From Okapia johnstoni (lineage: Eukaryota > Chordata > Mammalia > Artiodactyla > Giraffidae), in contig CM044321.1 of NCBI GenBank assembly GCA_024291935.2, positions 59,018,985-59,082,984 of the forward strand: 64,000 nt of DNA, written 5' to 3'. The position numbers and the translations under genes are program-made. This document shows, in pieces, positions 22,036 through 33,080 of this stretch (positions are counted from its first letter, which is position 1; every line of letters begins with the position of its first letter). The notes under the pieces were generated by a model. The model did not search any database, was not told the origin of the DNA, and worked only from the letters and a program-made list of their open reading frames with translations.

Positions 22036-23589
22036 TTTTTACCGAACGTGCTTTGATTTATTCATTTCATGTAAACACACTAGTAGACATTATCAACCTA
22101 GACCTGTCGTACTTTTAATATTTCCCAAGCTCTGACATTTTGCCTACCTCCTTTGAATTACAAGCATAGCCCAGACTGGCTTCAGAAACTAGTGCTTCCT
22201 ATTTTTCCCCCAAAGAACTTAATTTAAAACAAATTTGATTTTCTTAAAGTCTATTTCATTTATAAAGAGGCAACACAATTTTTAGGTAAATAACAAAGCC
22301 ATCAAGGATACCAAGAAGGGGTGAATGAACAAAAAATAAATCAAATGAGACAGTAGGGGCCCAAGTCTCAAGTACCCTCCCTAGCCCACCTTGAGCTTTC
22401 CCAAGCGTGGATAGGCTGAGGCAAGGTTCTTTCCTAGAGCCCTGGAGGCCCCTTACAAGGGTATTGCCATTGACAGCAGCACGGCAGTGGGGTGTCTGTC
22501 TTCTCTTTGGCACTACCGAAAGACCCTGGGATTTCAGCTGCACACAAGGTCATTCTGTTGGCAAGTGCCTCTGATCTAAACACACCCCACTGATTAGAAA
22601 CGTGTTTGATGTCAAAGCCCTGATAAACACAAATTCTAATACTTCTAAATGCACTTTAATGTGAGTTAAATGCCTACGTTTGTCTCACAGCCCATAGTGC
22701 CAGCTGGGGAAGAGGCAGCAGTAGCAGGAACTCTTGCCAGCCCAGCCTTTGGGAAGGCTCCGAGCACAGTGGGAAGGAGCTGAATGCATTTCAACTGCAG
22801 CCAAGTTAGTGGTTTTAACTTCATAAACATGTCTTAAATGTTATGGCTCTTATCTCTATGCCATGGCATTCCTATCTCAAAGAATAACTATTAAAAATAA
22901 AACACACAATTCAGCAAATAGTTCTAAGAACTTTGATTTTTTTTAAAAAAAGAGTTGATTAATCATTTTTGGATGCTTATCTTCTGACTGGTTCCTCTAG
23001 ATTCATCTCCATATCACAGTCAGGGTGCTCAATCATTTACTAAAAAGGTTAAAATAATAATAAACTCCTTGTAATTAAAAATAACGATGAAGTGAATTCT
23101 CCATAGTCTCATAGTTTTACTTGACTCAGGGGTTGGAAGTGGTGATCAGGACTTATCAGGGTTTCTCTTGTGATATTTTTTTGTTTGTTTAATACTTGGT
23201 ATTGAGAATGAAGGCGAAAAGGTAAGTTTCATGATTAACCCATGAAACTAGCTACATTTGATTAATGTCCCAACCCTGGTAAGTTATTGCATGATGCTGT
23301 TTGTAAAGAGTTTAATGAGCCTATATATTATTCAGATGTGTCAACTATCTGTTGCCCCAGTGATGTTATGTAATAAACAAAAACAAAATTTCAATGGCAT
23401 AAAATAATAAGAATGTACAGCTCTAGAATGACTGGGACAACTTGATTAAAGGGGTAAAAACTTTGATCCATAATTTCAATATACTATAGCAGGTAGTTCT
23501 ATGCCGTGTAGGGTTAAAGTCACATGAATAGTCTGCCAATAGCTAATATCCAGTGCAGATCCAATCATGAGGCCAAATTTTATAAGAAA
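22036..23589. other. 1.5-kb unassigned stretch
   Basis: I recognise no repeat or gene. Mixed sequence, AT-rich toward the right. Confidence 0.5.
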
Positions 23590-25382
23590 AGTATAATGTG
23601 GGAGGCTGGTCTCATAATTCAAGGTAGAAGAAATGATTTGGCATCAAAAGATGGCCAGAAAGATTCGACATTCTTAAAATGTAGACCCTTCTCAAACTGA
23701 TCTGTAGATTCAGTATAATCTCATCAAAAATCCAGCAAGGTGTTTTTATAGGAATCCCCAAGATAATGCTAAAATTTATAAGGGAAAGCAAAGGAAACTG
23801 CCATGAAAACAATTTTGAAAAAAAAACAAAATTGAATTCAAGACTTACATAAACCTACAGTAATCGTGCGTGTATCAACGAAAAGATAACATATAAACCA
23901 ATTGACATTGACATTGACAAGTCGCTCAGTCGTGTCCGACTCTTTGCGACCCTATGGACTGTAGCCCACCAGGCTCCTCCATCCATGGGATTTTCCAGGC
24001 AAGAGTACTGGAGTGGGTTGCCATTTCCTTCTCCAGGGGATCTTCCTGACCCAGGGATCAAACCCAGGTCTCCAGCATTGTAGGCAGACGATTTACTGTC
24101 TGAGCCACCAATGGGATAAAATAAAATCCTTAGCAGATATACAAATACACGCAACTCTGTTCATAATCTTCAAAAACAAAAGAACCAAAGAATTCAATAA
24201 AGATAGTTTTTCAACAGATTGTGCTTCAATTTGGACATCCATGTGTAAAATTATGTTCCATGACCCATACCTTTCAAAAATTACATATGCAAAAGTCAAT
24301 TCAAAGTGAAACATATACCCACATATAAAACCTAACAATATGAAAGTTCTAGAGGAAAAATAGAGGGAAAATGTCTTTGCAACCAAAGATAAGGCAAAAA
24401 TTTCTCAGCTGTGACATAGAATGATGAATTATGAAAGAAACAAAGTAAGCAGCACTTTGTCAAAATCAAAATCTCCTGCCCTTTGAAAGACACTGTTAAG
24501 AAAAGGAAATGAATAAGCAAGCCAAAGACTGGGGGAAAATATTTGCAAAGTAAATTTATTATAAAAGACTTGTATCCAGAATATATTGAAAATTCTGACA
24601 AACAATAATAAGAAACAACCCAGCAAAAAATGAGAAAAGATTTGGGCATTTCTCCAAAGACATTAAAAAAGATGGCAAAGGAATGAATGAAAAGATACTC
24701 AACATTATTAGTCATTAGGGAAATGAAATTTTAAAACTGCAATAAGGTTCTAACACACTTCTATTTGACCATGAAGATTTAAAAACCAAGATTGAGAGCT
24801 GATAAGAATATGGAGTAACTGGAACACTCATATGAAATCATGCAGCCTCTTTGGAAAAGTTCCTAATAGTGCCTTGTATAGTTAAATGTCACTTATGGGA
24901 CTGAGCATTTGGGTGTTTACCCAAGAGAAATAAAAATACATGCCAACACCAAAGGCTGTATGTGAATGTTTATATCAACTTTGTTTATAATCTCCAAAAA
25001 CTAGAAACAATCCAAATAACCACCACCTGGTGAAAATATAAACAAACTCTGGAACACAGGTACAATGGAATAGAAAGAGAAGAACTAGTGATAGAGAACA
25101 TGGATATTCAAGTGCATTATGCCAAGTGAAAACAGTTAGAATTACAAAGCTACCTGCTCTGTAACTCCACTTAACATGCTGGAAAAAAAACCATGGGGAC
25201 AGAGGAGAGGTTGCCAGCATAGGGGTGAAAGGAGTGAACACAAAGGTCCAAGAGAGAACTTTTCAGGTGATGAAATGTTCTGTGTCTTGATTGTGGTGGT
25301 GCTTATACAACTGTATGTGTTTTTCAGAATTCATAAAACTGTACACCAAAAACAGAGTAAATTTTGCTGTATGTAAATTATA

Positions 25383-25383
<1 letters not shown>
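23590..25383 (+). mobile_element. Old L1M LINE, 3' part of ORF2 and 3' UTR
   Basis: A decayed L1 on the plus strand. 'gattcagtataatctcatca', 'atccagcaaggtgtttttat' and 'ccatgaaaacaattttgaaa' mark the 3' part of ORF2. 'ctccaaagacattaaaaaag', 'tactcaacattattagtcat' and 'aacaatccaaataac' follow in the usual L1 order. The 3' end is at 'gctgtatgtaaattatacc', leading into the (CA)n. All frames are broken. Split by the Bov-tA at 23903-24106. Confidence 0.85.
23903..24106 (-). mobile_element. Bov-tA SINE inside the L1M
   Basis: Minus-strand Bov-tA with an unusual hexamer tail: (ATTGAC)3 at 23901-23918, at the SINE's 3' end. The 6-bp repeat ACCAAT at 23897-23902 and 24107-24112 is the likely target-site duplication. 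Confidence 0.92.

Positions 25384-25428
<45 letters not shown>
25384..25428. repeat. (CA)n microsatellite
   Basis: About 22 uninterrupted AC units directly after the old L1M 3' end, where they probably grew from its tail. Confidence 0.95.
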
Positions 25429-25431
<3 letters not shown>

Positions 25432-25655
25432 CTGACTTAGAAAAGAGGGAGAGAAACGCAAATCAAAACTACAATGAGGTATCATATCACCTCACCAAGC
25501 TCAGAATGGCTGTAATCAAAAAATCTACAAACAGTAAATGCTGGAGAGGGCGTGAAGAGAAGGTGCTGTCTTAACACACTGGTGAGGATGTAAATTGACA
25601 CAGCCACTGGGAGAACAGTATGGAGGCTCCTTAAAAACTGAAACTAGAACTACCA

Positions 25656-25929
25656 CGTGTGTGTGTATGCTCAGTCGCTTCAGTCGTGTCTGACTTTGTG
25701 TGACCCCATGGACTGTAGCCTGCCAAGCTCCTTTGTCCATGGGATTCTCCAGGCAAGAATGCTGGAGTGGGTTGCCATGCCCTCCTCCAGGGGATCTTCC
25801 TGACTCAGGGACTGAACCTACGTCTCTTCAGTTCAGTTCAGTCACTCAATCGTGTATGACTCTTTGCGACCCTATGGTCTGAATTGGCAGGCAGGTTCTT
25901 TACCACTAGTGCCACCTGGGAAGCCCCAA
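25656..25929 (-). mobile_element. Bov-tA SINE with a foreign insert
   Basis: Minus-strand Bov-tA from 'cgtgtgtgtgtatgctcagt' to 'gtgccacctgggaagcc'. AACTACCA (25648-25655) and AATTACCA (25930-25937) form an imperfect target-site duplication within L1. Longer than its sisters because of the stub at 25827-25876. Confidence 0.9.
25827..25876 (-). mobile_element. BovB 3'-end stub inside the Bov-tA
   Basis: About 50 bp, 'tcagttcagttcagtcactc' followed by 'cgtgtatgactctttgcgac', has the 'agttcagttc' tail of BovB rather than Bov-tA and interrupts the Bov-tA between 'cctacgtct' and 'gaattggcaggcagg'. GTCT occurs on both sides (25822-25825, 25877-25880). It could be a very short BovB retroposition or a template switch. 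Confidence 0.6.
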
Positions 25930-26481
25930 AATTACCATATGACTCAGCAGTCCCACTCCTGGATCATTTACCAGGAGAAAAACCATAATTCCAAAAGCTA
26001 CATGCACCCCAGTGTTCACAGCAGCACTATTGACAGTAGCCAGGACGTGGAAGCGACCCAAATGTCCATCAACAGGAATGGATGAAAAAGATATGGCACA
26101 TATGTGCAATGGAATATTACTCAACCATAAAAAGGAACAAAATTGTTTCATTTGCAAAGACATGGATGGATCTGGAGACTCATACAGAGTGAATTAAGTC
26201 AGAAAGAGAAAAACAAATATTGTATATCAATTCATATATGTGGAATCTAGAAGAATAGTACAGATGAACCTATTTGCAAAGCAGAAGTGGAGACACAGAC
26301 ATAGAAAACAAACATGTGGACACCAAATGCGGAAGGGAAGGTGGGATGAATTAGGAGATTGGGATTGACATATATTCATTACTGTGTATAAAAGAGTTAA
26401 CTGATGAGAACCTACTGTGTAGCACAGGGAACTCAGTGCTCTGTGGTGACCTAAATGGGAAGGAAATCCAAAAAGGAGGAG

Positions 26482-26484
<3 letters not shown>

Positions 26485-26578
<94 letters not shown>
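26485..26578. repeat. (TA)n microsatellite, about 47 units
   Basis: An uninterrupted run of alternating T and A of about 94 bp within the L1 3' UTR. Open frames here that encode repeating I-Y are artefacts of the repeat. Confidence 0.97.
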
Positions 26579-26580
<2 letters not shown>

Positions 26581-26804
26581 ATTCACTTTGCTGTACAGCA
26601 GAAACTAGCACAACATTGTAAAGCAACTATTCTCCAATAAAAAATTAAAAAAAAAGAGGGAGCTAGAAAAGCAAGATACAGAATCATTTACATCATAAAT
26701 CAATAGGTGTGTGGTTAAAGCCTTGAATCTGACCACCAAGAGAGGCCAGGCCAAATGGGCTCATCTCTTATTAGTCTTTTAAGTTAAAACTATTGTCAGA
26801 AGAG

Positions 26805-27470
26805 ACATTTGGAGCCAAAAGCTTTAAACATTTTAGTACTCCTTGACCCACCATCATTTCTAGGAATTTATCCTAAGGAAAGACTCATAAATGATTTTCC
26901 TCAAAGAGAATTATCAGCCACAAAATTCAAAGAAGTTGGAAATAACCTAATGCCCACCAAGACTGCCGGCAGTGGAGGACTGAGCATGGAAATATTAAAT
27001 AAGACTTGGCGCATCCATGCAATGGAATATTATCCATCTACTAAAGAATATTTAATGCTCTGGAAATATCTCCATGTAGTAAGTTTTTTTAAAATCAGAT
27101 AACAAAAGAGTATTTATGGCATGATCCCTCTTTTTTTAATCCCCATTTTACTTTTTATTTTTTTAATTAATGTATTTATTTTATTTGGAGGCTAATTACC
27201 TTACAGTATTGTGGTGGGTTTTGCCATACCTTGACATGAATCAGCCGTGGGTGTACATGTGTCCCCCATCCTGAACCCCCCTTCGACCTCCCTCCCCATC
27301 CCATCCCTCAGTGTTGTCGCGGTGCACTGGCTTTGAGTGCCCTGTTTCAAGCATCAAACTTGGATCCCTCTTTTAAAATGTATGAAGAGAGAGACTGGAA
27401 GGGTCAATATGCCCAAATGCTAATGATTATTGCCTCTTGGTAATGGATTTGTGGATATTTTTTTTCTACA
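26805..27470 (+). repeat. Old L1 fragment split by a younger L1
   Basis: 'ctaggaatttatcctaagga', 'gaagttggaaataacctaat' and 'gcaatggaatattatccatc' are late ORF2/3' sequence of an old L1. It continues after the insert with 'aatgtatgaagagagagac' and 'gattattgcctcttggtaat'. Confidence 0.7.
27135..27362 (-). mobile_element. Young L1 3'-end insertion
   Basis: Minus-strand ruminant L1 3' UTR: poly-T-rich start, 'ggaggctaattaccttacag', 'gtgggttttgccatacc', 'gtgtcccccatcctgaaccc' and 'caagcatcaaacttg'. A perfect 12-bp repeat GATCCCTCTTTT at 27123-27134 and 27363-27374 is the target-site duplication. Confidence 0.88.
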
Positions 27471-29060
27471 TTTTCTAAGTCTCTTCTGATGAATATATAT
27501 TTCTTTCATACTAAGAAGCAAAATAACCTCATATTATTTTTTAAAAGACATTTGTAGATTAAGCCGAGTGAATTTCACTACACTTGGTTCTCATGGATAT
27601 CCTAAAAATTTGTTTAGTTTTCATTGAGTCCAGTCAAACAACTGAACCCTACATGTTCGCTGATCCCCTGGGAGGAAGGAAGCATTTGACCCTTTTAAGA
27701 ATCTTGGAGCCCTGCCTTATGTCTTCCCCTGTCCACAAAGAATATGAAGTCCTACTGAGAGAGAACCAGATGCAAAGAGATGTATTCATGAACCAAAAAG
27801 ATTTCAGTTGGGATAGCGGGCTGATAAACTAGCTTTTTAAAACCCAGCACTGAGTTGTTATGACAATGTTATGTTTGTGAGCAAGACCTGTGTGATGGTA
27901 GACAGGATTCTTTCCTCTCTGGGTTTTATCTGAACTAGGAAGTCTGTGAAAAATCCACTCTCTTCCAATTTTCTGGGATTTGGGAGTGGGGTGGCTGAAC
28001 CCAGACCAGGATGAATTTCACTATTCCTTATCTATTTGCGTAAGTTCATGGCATTGAAGCCTGTTTTGACTGCAGGAAGAAGGTGATTATTCCTGTTTTT
28101 TATTTTCTGTGATGGGAAGGAGAAGCTGAGTGAATGGAAAGAGCAAGTTATCTATTTCCCCCAGGATCCTTTATATTCAGTTGATGATTGCCGAGAGAAC
28201 AGTTGAGGCTAGAAAATGACTGAGGTTTCTTCATGAGAGGCATGGAGATCCTCGGGCTCCGTGGTCCTACTGTGGGGTCCTTGTGATCAAGGGCTGTGCT
28301 GGGCAGAGAGGCACTTTTCCCACCCTCCAGGGAATCAGCACTCCTCTGGCTCCCTGAGGACCAGTGGATTTGGGCTCTTGTAGAGAGCAGGCCAGTATGA
28401 ACATTAGTATATTCTATATGCCCCATCAACACAGCCAACAGTTTCATTGCATCTGAGGCTATACAAGCTATGGTCGTGAGCAAGGGCTGCTGGAAGAAAA
28501 TAGCAGAAGGTGTACAGTTAGTGTCGTCTTGAGGCTCGTGAGAACATATAAAGCACTGTTTGAAGACCTCTAGGAGCAGTAATTGATTTTTTGATTTCTT
28601 TTTTTTAATTTGTAAATGTTAAGTGCTGAGGATGCCTCCAACTGCCACTCTCTACATCAGCAAGGGTAGCAAAGACTTACTCTTTGAGTAACCAGGTCGT
28701 GCATCTAACCTTCTCCTGTTTTGTATGAAAAAGGATATTTTCAGGAGGCAGTTTCTCTGAGTTGATTGGCCTCAGACTGAGTATTCTAAGTCCCCCGCCT
28801 GGAGTCAGAATCTCGGGATTCATAGAAGAATTGATTATTGGGGGGATGATTATAAGATGATCGACATCAGACTGAGTGGGCCGCCTGGGTCTGCATCCAC
28901 AGGCTGTGTCTCTGGCTGTCCCCTCGGAGGTCAGTGGCAGTTCAGAAGACTGCCTTTGGGGAACTTTCGGTCAAGTTAAGTCACATACTAAAGAAGGGAG
29001 TGATTAACTTTTAGAAATTATCAAAACAAATTTTTCTTATTGCATAAAAGCCACCCAGTA
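27471..29060. other. 1.6-kb unassigned stretch
   Basis: No repeat recognised. The frames at 27584-27832 (+) and 28148-28483 (-) lack any recognisable motif. Confidence 0.5.
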
Positions 29061-29068
29061 TGATTGCT

Positions 29069-29296
29069 GGGCTTCCCAGGTGGTGCTGGTGGTAAAGAAC
29101 CCACCTGCCAATGCAGGAGACATAAGAGATGTGGGTTCAATCCCTGCGTTGGGAAGATCCCCTGGAGGAGGGCGTGGCAACCCACTCCAGCATTCTTGCC
29201 TGGAGAATCCTATGGACAGAGGTGCCTGAAGGCCTACAGTCCACAGAGTTGCAAAGAGTCGGACACGACTGAAGTGACTGAGCACGCACGCATGCG
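29069..29296 (+). mobile_element. Bov-tA SINE
   Basis: Plus-strand, full-length: 'gggcttcccaggtggtgctg' head, 'gggttcaatccctgcg' B-box, and 'gtcggacacgactgaagtg' near the 3' end, followed by 'cacgcacgcatgc'. TGATTGCT at 29061-29068 and 29297-29304 is the target-site duplication. Confidence 0.94.
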
Positions 29297-29304
29297 TGAT
29301 TGCT

Positions 29305-30029
29305 AACTCACCATACAAGAACCGCCTGGAGGAAACCATGATCTCTCCCAGATATCCATGGAGAGAGATCAGGGGTCTAGTCTAGACACCCACGCCCCGC
29401 TTAACGACCAAGAATTTACCCTCAGTTGAGACTCGGCTTTATGGCAGATACTGGCGATCGTACTAGGTGTGTGTGTTTGTGGGTTGGTGGAGTGCCTTTC
29501 TTTCTCAAGCTTCAGGCCCATTGGAAGGTAAAACCACTATGTTTCTATCAGTCCTGAATGCCTCCTTACGGTAAAGGAAGGTCAAGGCTTATTTCACTCT
29601 AAAGGAAGGTCAAGATTTATAATGGTTGTTTTCTGAGGACCTTTTAAAAGTTTTGGAAATCACAGAACCATATACTGTCCAGGGAAGAAAGAAAAGGAGA
29701 ACAAAAGCCAAAGGTGATTGGCCAACTGACTCCTTTCATGGATGACTAAATAAACCCTCAAAGCTGGCTTTTCTTGAAGTGATAATGCCAGTAAGTAGCA
29801 AGTGGTGCCATTCATTAAGCCTCCTGATATCTGGTTGTGTGCCCTACTAGAGCAAGCCAGCTCCAGACCAAACTGAAGTCTTTTGCTTAAGAATTTGCCT
29901 AAGAAATACACAGATACAACACACACACATGACACACAGAAAAGAATATAATACATTGCAATATTAAGCAATTCAAATCAATCATTCTCTAATTAGGGTT
30001 GTTGTTAGAGGCAAATAGTAGAAAAAAAG
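29305..30029. other. Unassigned sequence
   Basis: No recognised element. A CpG-bearing patch lies near 29390-29460 ('cccacgccccgcttaacgac', 'ctggcgatcgtac'), unusual for its AT-rich surroundings. Confidence 0.45.
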
Positions 30030-30200
30030 GAAGTCTTTATAGCACAGGACCTAGAGTGAGACCACTGGGATGCCAAGTAATCTAAGGCTCTCTGTGCCTC
30101 GGTTTCCTCATTTGTACAGGAGGGACAGCAGTAATACAACACTGTGGGATGGTTGTAAGTACTTAATCAGTTACTACACATAAAACACTTAGAATAAAGC
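30030..30200 (+). repeat. MIR SINE remnant
   Basis: 'ctctctgtgcctcggtttcc', 'tcatttgtacaggagggac', 'gggatggttgtaagtactta' and 'aaaacacttagaataaagcc' follow the 3' two thirds of MIR in order. Confidence 0.8.
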
Positions 30201-30203
30201 CCA

Positions 30204-30273
30204 GATTCAATCTCTGGTTGGGAAACTAAGATCCCACAAGCTGCTCAGAGTGTCAAAAAGATAAAAGCAAAAA
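30204..30273 (+). mobile_element. CHR-type SINE fragment
   Basis: 'caatctctggttgggaaact' and 'aagatcccacaagctgctc' match the tRNA-derived artiodactyl CHR family, lacking its first half. It directly follows the MIR. Confidence 0.65.
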
Positions 30274-30663
30274 TGAAGAGAATTACAACAGAGGGGGTTA
30301 GTGAGCTAAGCTGTAGCCCCTATGCAACAGCTGGGCCTTGGGTCATAATTGATAGTAATGATCCAAGACATTCACATCTGTGGAGTCTGAGACCCTTGAA
30401 TTACCTCACCTCAAGGACCCAAAGAGACACTCGGAATCTTACTCCAAAACAACCAGCACAAGCTTTCTGTGTTTGCCCATTCAGTTATTACCGGGTATGG
30501 CAGCACCAGTAAATCCCACTAAGATCCAGGCATACCTCCCTTGTGCCTTCACGGTATAGCAAGAGGCCTGTCTCATCATGATAACAAGGTAGCTTCTTTC
30601 TTTGCCTGCTACTCTCTACTGACACGAGGAACTCAGAATTACAAACGACAGCCATCATTTTAA

Positions 30664-30766
30664 GGCCCCTCCAGGGAATCCTCCCGATCCAGGGATTAAA
30701 ACCATGTCTCCTGTGTCTCCTGCACTGCAGGTGGATTCTTTACCACTTGAGCCATCAGGGAAGCCC
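30664..30766 (-). mobile_element. Bov-tA SINE, head half only
   Basis: Minus-strand, only the tRNA-derived half: 'ctccagggaatcctcccgat' to 'gagccatcagggaagccc'. The Bov-A part toward the left is missing. Target-site duplication not seen. Confidence 0.85.
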
Positions 30767-31323
30767 AGGGTTAACATAATGCCCCCCAAAATACTGTGTC
30801 CTGGCAGAAGAGCTTTCCAAGTCCCACTGGAAACCAGAAGCTCTCGCCCAGTGGACCCTAACATTGTGGGTCCAAGTGGAAGGGTAGTATCAAATCAAAG
30901 AAGGGTAGTATCAGGAGCCATGCCCTACTTCCACCTCTTGGTTCTCAGCCCCACAGATTCTTCTTGTTGAGGGTTTGTTGACTCACACTATGTACTACAT
31001 TTCAAACAGCATACTTATATCCTACAGAAGCCATCCTCAGGCTGTTACCTGAGTTGCACCCTTTAAAAAGCCATTCCAATTCCTATCATTGAATAGGAAT
31101 TGAAGTGCATTGAAGTGATATTGTGTATACAGAACCAGCTGATTCCATGACATGTACCAGATGTTATACTTCTTTCCCTGGGAAGTGAGTCTATTGGACT
31201 CACCATTGGAGTACTAGGTAAATCAGACACTCAGTAAGTGCTTGAAAATCTTTCAAATGCCCATGATGTCTCTAACCCATTCAGATCCATCATTACTGCT
31301 ACTGTACATGAGAGTTATCATTG
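30767..31323. other. Unassigned sequence
   Basis: No recognised gene or repeat. A short tandem duplication ('gggtagtatca') lies near 30882-30912. Confidence 0.45.
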
Positions 31324-31332
31324 TCCATCTGT

Positions 31333-31551
31333 TGTTGGTGTTGTTCAGTCACTAAGATGTGTCCAACTCTTTGCGATCCCATGGACTGTAGCTCACCAGG
31401 CTTCTCTGTCCATGGGATTCTCCAGGCAAGAATACTGGAGTGGGTTGCCATTTCCTTTTCCAGGGGATCTTCCCCACCCAGGGAACGAACCCACGTCCTC
31501 TGCATGGGCAGGTGGATTCTTTACCACCTGAGCCACCAGGGGAGCCCTCCT
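31333..31551 (-). mobile_element. Bov-tA SINE
   Basis: Minus-strand, full-length, starting with (TGT)-rich 'tgttggtgttgttcagtcac', the SINE 3' tail. TCCATCTGT at 31324-31332 and 31552-31560 is the target-site duplication. Confidence 0.94.
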
Positions 31552-31560
31552 TCCATCTGT

Positions 31561-32199
31561 AGCCCTCCAAATGTATCCTTAATGCTACTGTATACTGGAG
31601 CTTATCCACACACTACTTACCACCAGCAGTGGGATCCATTTAAGTGAGGTGGTTCTAGAATCTGGCCTCATGACCTGTTCCTTGGGACCCCTGCTCATAC
31701 CAATGACCTAAGTTCATGTTCCCCCAGAAGCAGATGCTGAAATAAGTTTCTGAACACACGTAGTTTAGCGTGGAGTTGACCCCAGGAAGTATTGGTAAGA
31801 AAGTGGAGAGATGAGACAGGCACAGCAAGGCTGCCAACATCACCAAACAAGTTATGATAACTAGAGCAAGTGGAGCTGAATCCACTGAAGGAACTCTGAT
31901 AGACCACCCAGGACACACTGTTGAGGTTTATTCCTTCTGAAGGGTGAGGAAGCTGGGGTATTGCCCCACCAACTCCCATCTGTTATTGGGAGAGAGAAGG
32001 GCTGTTAACTCCCTAGCACTGCCAGCTTGCCATGGGTGCATATGGACAGAAAAAAATGAGTGTCAGAGAAAGCCCCCAGGCAAGAATCACAAATGCTAGC
32101 AAGTACTGGAAGCTGATCCAGCATGCACACACATAGGAGAAGTTGTGGAGCTATGGGAGCAGTCTGCTACAACCTGGAGGAATGATATCTGAGGAGCAA
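31561..32199. other. Unassigned sequence
   Basis: I see no gene or named repeat. Short frames only. Confidence 0.5.
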
Positions 32200-32440
32200 T
32201 TAATAGTCAACATTTATTGACTAATTAATGTGACCCAGGGGACTTCTGTATATGCACTGTATGTACGTTGTCTCAGGCATTTCTCACAATACTTCTATAA
32301 GTAGGATCAACCTCTTACTAGCCATATTTTCCAGGTGGAGAAATGGAGACTCAGAGATGTTAAGTCACTTTCCCAAGGTCTCTCAGTTAGTTGTTGGAGG
32401 TGCTGGGATTCAAAACGAAGCACTCTTCCCCTTTCCAGAA
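32200..32440 (+). repeat. MIR SINE remnant
   Basis: 'caacatttattgactaatta', 'ctcacaatacttctataagt', 'ggagaaatggagactcagag' and 'gtgctgggattcaaaacg' follow the MIR core and 3' region with good continuity. Confidence 0.8.
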
Positions 32441-32880
32441 CACGGAGGATTGTGATCCTATTGACAGAACAGCATAGAGGCAATTGAACAAAGCAGAAAA
32501 CCACACAGCATGCTCTTGGTTGTATGTACTGGTGTCCAAAGTGCCTGAGTTCTCATGAGGAATCACAGCAGAAAAGAACAACTACCTAGAATTAGGGCTC
32601 CAGCCAGCATGACAGGCTATACTCCACATTCTCTCAGCCTTTTAAAGAATCTCTTCCCTCCACCTCCCATTCTTACCTTACCTACATGATTTGATCATTT
32701 CTAGCTACGTTACTGGCTCATTACTGAGGATTGATTGTGAGACTGGACAAATCAAATGTCAATTTTCCATGTGGCAGCACTCAGCAGGCTTATGTTTCAA
32801 GCATGCTTGAAGTTCTTCCTGCAAAGGGAAAAAAGAGAGAACTGAGGATAAATCTCTTGAAGCCAAGAAGGCTTAAAAGG
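32441..32880. other. Unassigned sequence
   Basis: No recognised gene or repeat. Confidence 0.45.
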
Positions 32881-33080
32881 CAGTGGTCCCCAACCTGTTA
32901 GGCACCAAGGACCAGTTTCATGGAAGACAGTATTTCCATAGATCGGGCATTGGCGGGGGTGGGGGGGATGGCTTTGGGAAGATTCAGGTGCATTACATTA
33001 AACATGCACTTTATTTCTGTTATTTCATCAGCTGCACCTCAGATCACCAGGCATTGTATCCGGGAGGTGAGGGACCCTGG
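32881..33080 (+). mobile_element. hAT-type DNA transposon, one end preserved
   Basis: The terminal repeat 'cagtggtccccaacctgtt' is followed by 'ggcaccaaggaccagtttca', 'tggaagacagtatttcc', a G-rich run, and 'cagatcaccaggcattgta'. The same family occurs intact at both ends at 56536-56728. The right end here is lost. Confidence 0.7.

Larger units (their letters stand above)
25452..26651 (+). mobile_element. 5'-truncated ruminant L1, last 1.2 kb
   Basis: Plus-strand L1 starting inside ORF2 ('gaaacgcaaatcaaaactac', 'aatgaggtatcatatcacct') and running through 'atggaatattactcaaccat', the 3' UTR and the terminal 'ctattctccaataaaaaatt'. AAAAGAGGGAG at 25441-25451 and 26652-26662 is an 11-bp target-site duplication. 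It contains the Bov-tA at 25656-25929 and a long (TA)n. The frames are short and broken. Confidence 0.9.

Noticed and set aside
25384..25428. (CA)n as part of a CRISPR-like or tandem array
   Set aside because: A simple dinucleotide microsatellite in an L1 tail. No spaced repeats occur anywhere in the window.
26227..26640. Overlapping ORFs encoding I-Y repeats
   Set aside because: Translation of the (TA)n microsatellite on both strands.
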